Source of the DNA: Hypoxylon rubiginosum
Lineage: Eukaryota; Ascomycota; Sordariomycetes; Xylariales; Hypoxylaceae
DNA: 64,000 nucleotides
Assembly (NCBI GenBank): GCA_902806565.1
Contig: CADCXA010000004.1
Location: forward strand, 62,001-126,000
Direction of reading: 5' to 3'
Shown: positions 34,620 through 45,071 of the stretch, piece by piece
Layout of the letters: each line of letters opens with the position of its first letter
Numbering within the stretch: the stretch's first letter is position 1
Position numbers and translations under genes: made by a program
Notes under the pieces: generated by a model
Databases searched by the model: none
The model's input: only the letters and a program-made list of their open reading frames with translations
Told to the model about the DNA's origin: nothing

Positions 34620-34957
34620 TCACGCAGCTGCAACGACCTGATACTTGTTAGCGTCTGCGAGGGAACACACCAGCCCGAAGCTTTCAGCATCGACTAACCT
34701 TGCTCGTTCCACTCCTTGCCGCACCAACAACAATTCCAGTAGCCTCCCCGTTGCTCGAACGGACAGTTTGCCAGAGGGCATGCGATTTGGGCCCCGAACT
34801 GTGGAGGGGGTGGCCAAGGTACGGCATTCCGAATAACCCTGCCGCAGGTCTTCCGTTCCTTGTGCGTCTGTCGGGATGGCGGCGGGGCCTCGGAACAGAA
34901 AAGGGTACGGGTGACGACGTGCTCGCATCGAAGCGTATAGGCAGTTTCAGTACACAT
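34620..34957 (-). CDS. Small Cys/His-rich protein, paralogue B (C-terminally short)
   Basis: Two exons, 34957-34699 and 34654-34620, give 97 residues; the 44-nt intron (GTTAGT donor, TCGCAG acceptor) is very short. The N-terminus C2-x8-C11-x-H13-x7-C21 has exactly the spacing of paralogue A, including L19 and an aromatic residue at 20. The central block is IACPLANCPFEQRGGYWNCCWCGKEWNEQ. Unlike A and C it stops soon after and lacks the third C-x-H-x2-C-x2-C module. Either the gene is truncated, or the ending is different from the model (for example a longer intron joining a more distant exon). The absence of a signal peptide suggests an intracellular protein. The start ATG is followed by Cys, as in the other two members. 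Unknown function. Confidence 0.55.
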
Positions 34958-35879
34958 CTTGAGAACGCTGTTACTTCTAGACCGATGGATCAGGTTTAGG
35001 TACTAAATGGAAAGGGAGTAAAATGGAATAGAGATGCCTCTGGTAAAGATTTTCTGGTTTCTATTCATCGCTCTGACTTTGACGCCAGGCGGTCGACAAC
35101 ACGGACGATTCTTATCTTCCCGTTCTGCACCGTGTACAACAGGGTGTACGTCCCCCTTTTCCCCCTTGTCTCTAGTTTCGTGTGCATATCCTTAGATTGT
35201 CATGAGGTCTATTGAAGTCGGCGATCAGACCTGACCGAGATCTCAATGAATCTGCATTTATTGAGCTGAAAACTCACGTGCAAATTGCGAATGTTGCTCT
35301 CAGCCTGACACGCTTACCCACAACAGCCAGTGCACAACCCGACGCTCTGGTTCAACAGAGCGGGAGACCCAGAGACCTGGGCGAAGCAGTCACCCGCCCG
35401 CCCGGCCTTGGGATATGCGCAAGATGGTGTGTGATCACCCGGGAAGCTACATAATTACCATTCGAACGGGAAGACAGATTACTTCGAGAAAAGCAAAACT
35501 GTCTCTTCACGGCCCCCCTCCCATCGACGGCGGCAGCCAATATTAAAAGCTGTCATACATAGTACCAGCTTACCACGTGGCTACGTCGCCGACCTCATAA
35601 AGCAAAGTCAATAATGCAACCAATATAATCTAGCTCGACTCCGCAGCTTCGATTCTAGTTTCACTTTATAGTAATATAACTCTTACCGGCCTCCTAATCT
35701 TCGAGCCCCTATTCAGCTTTCCTAGTTAAAGGAATTACGATTACGCGGCCGAGGATCAACAGCGATTGGAAATAATAAAAGTTGATATGAGGATTGCTGA
35801 AATCTTTTCTAGTACCTGATCGCCGCATCTTCCGCACCCCCCCCCCCCCCTCCCCGTCGCTTTCGTATCTATTTACCTC
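34958..35879. other. Intergenic region between Cys/His paralogues B and C
   Basis: No gene is supported. It holds the putative promoter of paralogue B and a 14-base C-run just beyond the 3' end of paralogue C. Confidence 0.45.
35837..35850. repeat. Homopolymer C14
   Basis: An uninterrupted run of 14 C lies about 30 bases beyond the stop codon of the minus-strand gene at 35880-36305. Confidence 0.9.
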
Positions 35880-36305
35880 CTACTTGTGGTCCGGACGACA
35901 ATTCTGGCAGATAGCATGATAACAGAGGGCATCGGGGATCTTCTTCATCGGCTGAACACAACACCTGAGCGTGTTCCCTCCGCGATCGCACTGGCAGCAG
36001 GTCCAACTCCCGCCGAGATCCTCCAGCCTGCAGCCGCCGGAACTGCACTGCTGCGAGACGAGGCATCCGCCGCCTGCGCAGGGGTTGCTGTAATCTATGC
36101 CCTCGACGAGATTATACTCGGCGGCGTAGGTAAGCGCCTCGCACGGCTGCTGCGTCCATTGCTCGGCATCGCTAGCGGAACCGAGCAGATTCGAGCTCGA
36201 GGCTACGGATATCGCATTGGAACAGTAGCAGTAGTGCACTGCGTATTCAATGTCCCGGGTGCAGGGAGCCAGGTGGTGGTAGTGGAGGTAGTAATAGGTA
36301 CACAT
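35880..36305 (-). CDS. Small Cys/His-rich putative zinc-binding protein, paralogue C
   Basis: A single exon encodes 141 residues starting at the ATG at 36305 that, like its relatives, is followed directly by Cys (MCTYYYLHYHH). An upstream in-frame reading exists but this start fits the family. The N-terminal Cys/His module is looser (C2, C15, C26, C28). The central block GGSWTCCQCDRGGNTLRCC matches GSWNCCVCGKGPNTQGWC of paralogue A, and the end LCYHAICQNC matches its PCGHGCCSSC. The middle (about 35-75) is Ser/Ala-rich and variable. Conserved ligands in an order C-x-C...CC-x-C...C-x-H-x2-C-x2-C suggest one or two bound zinc ions. No signal peptide. The function is unknown. It lies in a gene-poor stretch with two paralogues on the same strand, suggesting local duplication. 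Confidence 0.6.
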   Translation of the reverse strand: MCTYYYLHYHHLAPCTRDIEYAVHYCYCSNAISVASSSNLLGSASDAEQWTQQPCEALTYAAEYNLVEGIDYSNPCAGGGCLVSQQCSSGGCRLEDLGGSWTCCQCDRGGNTLRCCVQPMKKIPDALCYHAICQNCRPDHK

Positions 36306-36669
36306 GTTGCTCCAGGAGGCTTTAGGTCCACCGTAGAGTACGTCAGGGTATGAATATCTCAAAGGGAGGCACTAATGGAAATCTGAAAATCTTCGCCGGA
36401 GATAGGCAACCTCGCGATATAGCATGGAACCCTCGGCAGATTTGATTGGGTGCTTGGAGGGATAATTATAAGATGATCAGGAGTTTAATATCTCCGAAAG
36501 ATCGTACCGAGAAGCCCTTCGTTCTAAGAATGTAGTCGTATTGGCGATACAGTGTCGACTATCGTGATGCTTCTCGAGTATGAGCTTGGGAATTGATGAT
36601 GACGATGCCAATGAGGATTCTTCGGTAGAGGACAGGCACAGTAGATCATCGAGGTTTTATAGAATTTCT

Positions 36670-37008
36670 CTAACACTTGCGTTCTATCTGGATATAGACA
36701 ACAAGGCAGTAAGTTATTTTCTCACTTTCATTTTTCTTCCAAGGTCTGAGCTGTCGGTGTTCCCGTTGCGGGCTCTCACGGGGAAGCACGAAAAACCCCT
36801 TAGACGTTCTAAGAAACGACCGAACAACACGTACCTTCCTATGCGATGCCATATTCACGAAACACCTTCTGAGGTCTTTCTCGGTATCCAGATTGTCGAC
36901 AGTCGCTGTCTGACACGTCGGGCATATATTCCCTTGAGGTCCAGCCCCCGGCGCGACCAACACGTGGCGCCGTTTCCTGAATGAGACCGTACAGCAAAAC
37001 GCCGTCAA
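36670..37008 (-). other. Possible exon fragment of a fourth Cys-containing gene
   Basis: A minus-strand open segment contains GNICPTCQTATV followed by a charged helix (NLDTEKDLRRCFVNMASHRK) that ends exactly at a strong GTACGTG donor at 36834. A C-x2-C module followed by a charged helix and a donor looks exonic. No ATG or complete model could be built, so it may be a remnant or part of a gene whose other exons I cannot place. Confidence 0.22.
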
Positions 37009-39470
37009 CGCCGACCGCGATCACAAGACACTATTAAGACATCGAAAGATTCCAGCCCAAGAGGCGCTGGGTAGGAGAAATAAAATGGACTTCTGCAAGT
37101 ATGGCTCGTATGATCCTCCAGTAATTAGACATGCCAGATGCTCCAGGTTATCGACCTCAGAGACTAGCGACGGCGTGGTCCGAATGAATTCAAGCATCTA
37201 GATGATTCGGTAAGCTACGCAGTATCAATAAGCGAAGGGGCTGATGGCCAAGATACCTTATGCTGGGATTAAAGCGTCTACATCATGAGCTTATAAATGA
37301 GAATAAAGTGCGTCGGTGTACTATGTCTTGCTTCACGTACATAGATCTAGATGTGCTGTGAAACTTCAAATTCTGTGTCTATAACAGTATTGGAAAATAG
37401 CTGGTATGTCACGGGTGTCATAGAAGTTCTATCAACCTACCTACATCCTACAGCTATTAGCCAGTAGCCAGATATATCGCGGGGGGAATGAAACGCAAGA
37501 CCTAGGCTTCAGTTAAAGAGAGGTAGATACGTACCTAGAGCGTCACATAAATAACACAATTAGATGGTCGGTATCATCGTTTCATCTATAACATACCATG
37601 ATACAGGACGGCATAACGCCGCGGCGAATTCAAGTGACGGTTACGCGTCTAAATTTATCACAAACATGCCTCCGGAGCGTTTATATATAACTGGAGTTAC
37701 GCCATATATGGAAACGCGCATATTCTTCAGTAGATGTTGGTAACCGTGAGAGTGCCATTACGAAGCGGCCGTTCTGCGGTGTTCGACACGGTAAAACATG
37801 AGACTCTCGGGGAAAAGGAAAGAGGATGAAATAAGCCAAATCCTTTATTATTAAGCCACAGCACCCCCGAGACTTCGGGTCTATTTTCTCGATCGGGCAC
37901 ACGGCTCAGTAATATATATTTTACGCCCTTCTGGACCTCGGCATGTCACCATAGCGGAGTGTAACCTCTTATTCAAGCGGCGAAGTGTTTCGAAATCCTA
38001 AGGGGCTCTTCCAATTGGCAATTATGATAGTGTATTATGTTAAAGTGACAATAGATAAATGCCTTTCATGTATTTAGTTTGTCGGAATGTTTTACGTGGG
38101 AAGACATTTGCTAAAAGGAGGTGTAAATGACAAAGGTTATGAGTTAGGTAGACACACTACTAGCCACCTGCTGCGATTCAATTATAAAATAGATTGAACT
38201 GGATAGTAGGTATAGTTTCCAATAGATAAAGTACTTAACATAAAACAGAGTAACATCTACTCGGTGGTATTTTCGTATGATTACCTAGCTGTGACAAACC
38301 TCAAACTTGGAAAAAGTTGGAGTGCCTACCTCCCTTGTAGGCGTCAAAGGCACCTAGGTAAGTAAAAGGCTTTGATAACAGGAACTAGGTATCGGTATTT
38401 ATCCTATAATCTTATTTCCCAGAAAATAGGGGCAAAATCTTTACGGTAGCTAATCGTAGTTCTTATATCATATAGTTAAAGCTGTATATACCTAAATTAA
38501 GTTAAACACCGCATCATTTTTACGAATCGTAGAGGCCGTTTAGGAGAAGGGAATTTATATTCAATTTTATCCTCGTTTTCTCATTTAGCCGACGATGGCA
38601 GTAGCAGTGGTAGCATTGCTGTGCTGGAAACAAATCTTTTTATATCACTACATTCTCGGCAGGTGGGTATACTCACAAGCAATAGAATGTTCCACCTGGA
38701 ATTTGGCTTAGAGTTAAGAAAAGAAGAGAGATCTACAGAGCAGCTTGTTGTTTCGGCTGCTATTACTTGAGATCTCTTTCAATTGAAAACCACCCCAAGG
38801 AAAGCACCATAAGCCGAGGGATTCCATGAAAGCTCATTATAATACAACTACTCTGCGAGTTTGGATTCGGCCCGACAGCCTGAGCATTGCCTACCTAGGC
38901 TATGGTCGTCTTTAATTTCTGGGAAAGATTGACTCGATATGCCCCCTACTCTCTGTCTCCCCTTTTCTTTTTCTAAAAAAGAAAGGAAAGGAAACTCGCC
39001 ATGCGACTAGGACAGGACAAAAGCTCATTGAGAATGCTAAGGGAGAACCGTGACTGATGAGAAGTAGACTAGGTTAAAAGGAGATGCCGACCCGAGTGGC
39101 CTTTTAGTCGATCAGACAATCCCGAGAGCTGGTAGCACGAAGTGCAACATGAGACTCGTCATGAGTACAGAAAGGGTATTTGGGTCGTTCTGTAGTAAAA
39201 ATAGCTCAACGTTTGACTTAAGATGATGTACGAACATAACAAGGAAAAAGATTGCACACCTACGAAAGAGGTGTGATGTCATATAGGTACACTGTTGAGA
39301 AACAACTTTATAGATACTGTTGCTTGCTACTCCTTCTCATACTTAGTACCAAAACCAACAACGACTCATTCCACTGACACTACAAAATCTCCAAATACTT
39401 AGGCTGATGTAGGTGCCACTAATCCCATGTACCTAGGTATCGATGGAAATCTTTGATATCAAAGACAGTC
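37009..39470. other. 2.5 kb gene-free AT-rich region
   Basis: No supported coding sequence is present; stops are dense in all frames. The stretch includes CACCTAGGTA at 38351-38360, TACCTAGGTA at 39430-39439 and a purine tract near 38970-38995. Confidence 0.5.
39430..39439. repeat. Palindrome TACCTAGGTA
   Basis: A perfect 10-bp copy of the recurring element, downstream of the CFEM gene. Confidence 0.85.
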
Positions 39471-40237
39471 CTAGAGAGCGATCGCGAAGCAGAAGGCTAG
39501 CATAGCTAATGAGCCAACTGCCGAAGCGGCTCCGGCAGTAGGAGGTGAGGTTGGGGTGTTGCTGGCCGAGCTGAGGCTGAGGCTCGAGGTGGTGGTGCTG
39601 TTCGATGTAAGGGTGCTTGTAGACGTCGCTGAAATAAGCGAAGTGATAGACGTGTTGGTCACGGTTTGGCTTGCGGTGGTAGACGAAACATCTGTCGGTG
39701 TGGCTGTAACGGTGCTAGACACTGTGGCTCCCGAGGACGTTGAGCTTCCGTTGCTCCCTGACTCGACGGCATCGCAGAAAGAATTCACAGCTGGAAGGAC
39801 CTGTCCAGCCGCAACGTCTGCTCCGCAGGCCTGGAGAATACAACCAGTAGCAGCTGCGGTTAACACATCCTTGTTGGAACCTACGTACAATTATCGGTTA
39901 GTATTGGTTCATGGCATTGTATAATAGCTTAGCCTGGAGGCGAGTGGGAAGAAAAAGGGGCAAAAAAGAAAACCATATCGTTCCCGAGGAAGTGAGGCTG
40001 ATGTCAGTTCATCACTGCCCACGAGTTGAAGAATAGCTTAGAGGACAATATGTAACACAACAGAAAGGAAAAGTCGAAGATTCTGGACTTACAAATGCAG
40101 GCGTAGTCGTCGGTGGCGCAGTTGGTGCTGCTCGTTCTCGCGTCATCAATGCAAGGAAGGGCACATTGCGGTATATCGGACAGCGATTGAGCAGATACAA
40201 TAGTGACTAGAACAGCCGCGGCAATTGCGTACTTCAT
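39471..40237 (-). CDS. CFEM-domain GPI-anchored surface protein
   Basis: Two exons, 40237-40093 and 39880-39471, give 184 residues. The signal peptide is about 1-17 (AAAVLVTIVSAQ). The CFEM domain spans about 20-87 with its eight Cys: C25, C29, C40, C47, C49, C62, C67 and C84; D43 or D44 sits where the heme-coordinating Asp of Csa2-type CFEM proteins is found. A Ser/Thr-rich stalk (90-160) and a hydrophobic C-terminus (about 165-184) indicate a GPI-anchored cell-wall protein. CFEM proteins take part in heme/iron uptake, wall integrity or host interaction. The 212-nt intron is long for this window and splits the C-x-C pair, but joining restores YACICSNKD. The gene is divergent from ARMT1 and isolated at the edge of the gene-poor region. 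Confidence 0.88.
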
Positions 40238-41592
40238 CTTGGTAAAGTCAAGCTCTCGATTCTGAATACCTCCAATTTCAAATAGGTAGGGGCGGTAGCT
40301 CAGGAGGTTGCGTGTGTGGACATGGAGCGGAAGTATTTGGTGAACATTAGCTAGACTTGAAGTTGATAGACCTGGAATTTATATCTTGCTATGATGCTCT
40401 CTGTGGCCTCATATTTCTAAACTTACATTATGACATTACCTTTGGTGAGGTGGAGAGTCGGTTGGTGGTGGATAACGGTATGTTTCTGCCTGGCAAACTA
40501 GACTAATGATGCGGATAGTGACAAGGGCCAATAATAATGACAGAGCTTGCTTCGTATTATTTACGTACCTAGGTAGTATATGCAGAGCTACTGAGAGGCT
40601 GGGGGATAATCTGGGGTATCTTGTGAGTCGAGTTTCCTAGATAGGGGTATTCCTCCGTGGTTCCTAGTCTTAGAGTTAGCAATCACGATCATATATCGAT
40701 TTACAGGGGGGACGCTCTTGATAAGTCGGCTAGCAAGGTTGACTCCTATTCTTAGGTGATTCTTGTGGTTCTCTATGGATGTATTGAATGTCTTTGGCGT
40801 GCCAGGGGTTATCGGTCTACAGCTGAGGGACTGGTACGACACTAGGGAACAAGGATTGTGAACCCAGACAAACTGGTGGGTTGCACGAATTCACACTAGA
40901 GGTCGTATATAGTGGCTGCCAAAGTGTATAAAGCTACACCCGTATTGTAGATGTGTGTCTTGTCTCGCTTTTATTCATGGTTCTCAAGTTGATTCTAGAA
41001 CTTACTGAACCTAAGCTTAAGCTATTTGGCGTTGGTAGATGTAACCAGTGGACTTTAGATGTTTACAACTCCCGGTTATACACGAGTTTGCATGAAGTCA
41101 AGGCACCGTATGGTTAACGTTGGAGTCACGGATCTGGGCGATCGACCATAGTGCCAGGTAAGTAATGGGGATTACTTCGTACGCGACCGAATATAAGGGT
41201 AAGCCGAGGAGCATATGACAGTGGTTACACATGATGGATTGCTCTTCGTGTTCGTCTCTCCTAACGAGTTGAACGTCGCATACTCTGTACATGTGCATAT
41301 GCTGGCTAATAGAATATGAATGTATCGTTCGGTATATTATCCTTATATCCGTCATATAGCAGTCGGAGCTACCCCGCCAGGACGTCCCGCCAAGTTGCCC
41401 CGCCATACATCGTCATCTTATCCCAGCGGCATTAAGAGATGGAAGAAAATGGAGGTATTTAAAGTTGGGTAAATAAAATAGAAAGAAAAAAGGCTAATCA
41501 ACTTTAAAAAGGGGACGTGTGTGAAATAATAAATTTGTCAGGAAAGAGTCGCAACGGAACCTTGTATTATTTCTTATGTGTGCCTTCTCGTC
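40238..41592. promoter_or_regulatory. Divergent promoter region (CFEM gene / ARMT1)
   Basis: No gene is seen. It contains TACCTAGGTA at 40566-40575. Short minus-strand open frames at 40588-40842 and 41098-41406 show no domain. Confidence 0.45.
40566..40575. repeat. Palindrome TACCTAGGTA
   Basis: A perfect 10-bp copy about 330 bases upstream of the CFEM start codon. Confidence 0.85.
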
Positions 41593-43350
41593 ATGGAATT
41601 CGATACCAAGACTCGTATGCGTCCTTAGTGTTTCCCTCTCAATTTCTCTATACACATACTAACATCACCCACTTAGCTCTTTACTTGACGAGCGACAAGT
41701 CGTCCTTCGCGTACGTGTCCGCTCGAGATCGATGGCCAATCATCATTGTCAGTTCCCTATATCCGCGACCTATCCATCGAGCACGAGCATCTGCTGACTT
41801 TCCGGCATCAAGACCCAAGCTATTGACGACTTGTACCGGTCCGTATCCGAGTGCGACGAGCTCGAAAAGAAGGATGAAGGGAAGAGGATTGTAGAGGAGC
41901 TGGCTCGGCTCAAATACGAGCTCCAACATGACCGACAACTCACGTATGCTTTATTCACTATGCCCGAATACCTAAGCTAGCCGGCTAGGAGAGCACACCG
42001 AGCTGACGCGGCAACTAGACCGATAAGAGACGACGGTGGCGCTGACGTAGCTATTTACAACCGCGAACTTGAGCAGTTGGGAACCCCTAGCTGGTTCAAT
42101 ATCCCCTGGCTTTACTGCGAATGTTATCTTTACAGGTACCAGATGTCCCAAGGAAACAGCAACAGAAGGGGAGTCATGTCACGGGAAACTGACCGGTGGA
42201 TAGACGTCTAAACACATCCTTCAGCCTCTCCAAACATTGGAAATCTTACGATGTTTTCTCTCGCCAGAAGATCAAGACCTTTCGGTCGTCTCGACCCGCC
42301 GTTCTTGAGCTTGCCGCTCGGTACAAGGACTTGGTAACGCAGATGGAGCACGACAAGGGCAAAGCCGGCACTGAGCACGACGAGGCGCAGAAGATCTTAT
42401 TCTTTGAGATGTGCGAGATCTGCCTGTGGGGTAATGCCACCGACCTGTCTCTCTTGACTAGTCTTACCTACGAGGATATCCAGAAGTTGCAGGGATCCGA
42501 GGCGAGGAAGGCTTCCGAAAAGAATATTCTGGTTAACGACCTAGGAGCCGCGTACGAGGTGCTGAAGAAGGCTAAGAGTGAGGGCAAGAAGGAGCGCCGG
42601 GTTGACATAGTGTTGGATAATGCCGGGTTCGAGCTGTACGTCGATCTCATCCTTGCCGGCTATCTCTTGTCGTCCGGCCTCGCTACGCTCGTAGTCCTCC
42701 ACCCGAAATCGATTCCTTGGTTTGTCTCGGATGTCTTGCCAGCTGACTTCGCCGCTCTTCTGAGTGCTCTGGCCGACCCCAAGCGCTTCTACGAAACGCC
42801 GACCGAGGACGACAAGCTACAGGAGAAGACCCCTTCCCCAATATCTGAGAAGGAAGCTGCAGACCTCACTTTCCTCTTCCAGGAGTGGGCACAGATGCAT
42901 GCCGAGGGCCAGCTTATTATGAGACCGAACCGTTTCTGGACTTATCCGGGTGGATACTGGAGACTCCCATCCATGGATAAGAATCTGCACGAAGATTTAA
43001 AGACTAGCGAAGTAGTCATATTCAAGGGCGACTTGAATTACCGAAAGCTAACCGGTGATGTAAGTACAACCGTTGCTTCACGCATTAGCCGCCCAGACGT
43101 GCTGACAGAATAGGCCGCATGGGATCCGTCGACGCCGTTCACTAAAGCTATCGGACCCCTCGGTCCCGGTTCCGGCGTCAATGTTCTTGCCCTCCGAACG
43201 TGTAAGGCCGACGTTGTGGTAGGGTTAAAGCCGGGACAAGACGAGGAAATACGGGCTACGGAGGTTGCTGGCGATGGGGAAGATAGCGGTGCTAGGAAGT
43301 GGGCTTGGAGTGGCAAATGGGCAGTCGTATCTTTCTCGGGAGGCAAGTAG
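41593..43350 (+). CDS. ARMT1: DUF89/ARMT1-family metal-dependent damage-control phosphatase
   Basis: Six exons, 41593-41614, 41677-41747, 41813-41943, 42019-42135, 42204-43059 and 43114-43350, give 477 residues. The first exon is only 22 nt (MEFDTKT) but joining yields the conserved start SSFAYVSARDRWPIIITQAIDDLYR. The metal site is D252/N253 in VLDNAGFELYVDL, and the conserved Lys/Asp loop is VIFKGDLNYRKL near 389. Subfamily III DUF89 proteins (yeast YMR027W, human ARMT1) remove phosphate from damaged sugar phosphates such as fructose 1-phosphate; protein carboxyl methyltransferase activity has been claimed for the human protein. Every intron is 54-75 nt with a recognisable CTGAC/CTAAC branch site. 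It should be cytosolic. The window's second intron uses a GTCAGT donor. Confidence 0.9.
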
Positions 43351-43897
43351 GCAAGAATCTCGATGATCGCAGTTGTCTTCAAGTCCTGGTTAGCAAGTTT
43401 TAGACTTCGTGGGTACATAGATAGAATATATCCTCGCTGGCAAACGAAAACATTTCTGGATTATCGTTGAATTCGAATCGATGTTATCGTGAGATATTCG
43501 TGGACCTAGTTTGGACTTGCTTGGCTATAGGTTATTAGGTAGGCACAGACGCTGCAAGGATTGCAAACATTATCCCGTGGAGACCAAGCCAAGATGAACA
43601 TCATCGTCAAGAAAGATATTTCGATGGTGATACCAGAATGTATCAAAGCACCGGTCTAAACCGTTCGCCTAAGCCAGCCAGCCACCTATCGATGCGCACC
43701 CGGGTATATATATCGAAACCAAACGCCAATACACCCAAACCATTGCGTCAACCCGCGTCGCCAGACACGTTCTCGGACTTGTTCTGTTGACTTGTATACG
43801 TTTACAGCCAGAAATTGAGCGTCACTAAGGCGCTGGTGCCCTGGCGGATTGCGAACCAACCGACCTCCATCACGATGGACGCGACCTCGCCGGTGAT
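43351..43897. other. Convergent intergenic region
   Basis: This lies between the 3' ends of ARMT1 and the promethin-like gene. No feature is supported. Confidence 0.45.
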
Positions 43898-44468
43898 CTA
43901 TTCCTTAACCTTGGCCGCCTCGGCCTTGATGTCTGGCGTCTTTTCGAAAATGACTTTCCTGTCGCCGTTGGGCAACTTGGCTACCATCTTGCCGTCCTCC
44001 TCGACACCGAAGGGTAGCCTAGTATAGACCCATCGTCCGGCAAAGTAGGTGGCAGCGGCCCAGGCCCAGAACAGCAGGGCGATGCTGAATGTGAGGAAAA
44101 GGGTCGGCACGAGGATAAGGGTGGCGATGCCCATCCAGAAAAGCGAGAACATGAGGGCGGATATCAGCGAGACGGCGAGGGTGGTGGTGACGAAACCTGC
44201 GAAGAGAAGCAGAGGCGCGAGCGACAGAGAGAGCTGGAAGAGGATAAAGGACTAACAGTGCGAATAATCATCAGCACCAGCCTACACGTATCAAGAATAA
44301 GCTTACAAGCAGGACAGGTCTTTCGATTGCCAAACCACGAACGTAGTCGTAGGCCTTCTGTCGCGTGGGAGGGCTCACGACTCGATCTACTTGCTTCTGG
44401 CTGTAGACGAGCAAGTCGTTGGCTCTGGCTTTAGCCTTAGAGCTCGTGGGGACATCGTCAGCTGCCAT
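43898..44468 (-). CDS. Promethin-like membrane protein (LDAF1/Ldo16-type), tentative
   Basis: Two exons, 44468-44307 and 44251-43898, give 171 residues, with a 55-nt intron between complete codons. Residues 1-54 are hydrophilic and helical (ANDLLVYSQKQVDRVVSP). Residues about 55-135 are almost continuously hydrophobic, forming two helical hairpins (LSLSLAPLLLFAGFVTTTLAV; FSLFWMGIATLILVPTLFLTF; ALLFWAWAAATYFAGRW). The C-terminus is charged. This layout, size and the long hairpin block resemble promethin/LDAF1 and yeast Ldo16, which work with seipin at sites where lipid droplets form. Other short multi-helix ER proteins could look the same, so the name is tentative. ATG 44468 is the first in-frame ATG. 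Confidence 0.5.
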
Positions 44469-45071
44469 GATGGAGACCAAGGATATAGATAATTTAATTT
44501 TCTGGATTGGATTGGTGGATGAGAGAGCGTCGATCGAAGTTGAAGTTGATAATGCACAGTATTGGATATTATTGGAAGTCGACGAAATAATGAACGAATA
44601 GAAACAGTCTGCGACCGTCTTCCGAATTGATTGTAAAGACTAGGGGAGTAGCTGTCTACAGGAAATTTAATTATTGGACATAACAATCATATGGTCATAC
44701 ACGCTTGTTCCGTGTGGAAGTTGCTTTTCGAGTCGTTTTGGCGGCGATGATCAAGAGGATCTCAAGAATGACGTTGCGTAGCTTCCAGTAAAGCTGCAAT
44801 AGCTCGGGCAACTCGAGCCACCCATTAATGCGGGACCGTGCCTCATCTCACTAGACGTATATTTGGTTACTTGCATAAGTAGGCTAGATACACAAGTTTA
44901 TGTCTTCGGTGATGAGCCCCACCCCTATTCTCCGTACTCCGCCTCGACTCAGCAAATGGGTAGAACGACAACGGATTCCTAGGATGTTTTCATCTAAACT
45001 GATGAACCAGGCGCCACCAGGTTAAGTGGGCGGTACGATTACCCCTCGGAGCCTTTCTCATCAGCCCTCTC
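44469..45071. other. Intergenic region
   Basis: Upstream space of the promethin-like gene and 3' flank of the GT32 gene. It starts with a run of direct repeats rich in GAAGTTGA near 44535-44550. Nothing else supported. Confidence 0.4.

Noticed and set aside
36580..36984. 134-codon plus-strand open frame opposite the Cys fragment
   Set aside because: No domain and overlapped by the minus-strand segment; composition not protein-like.
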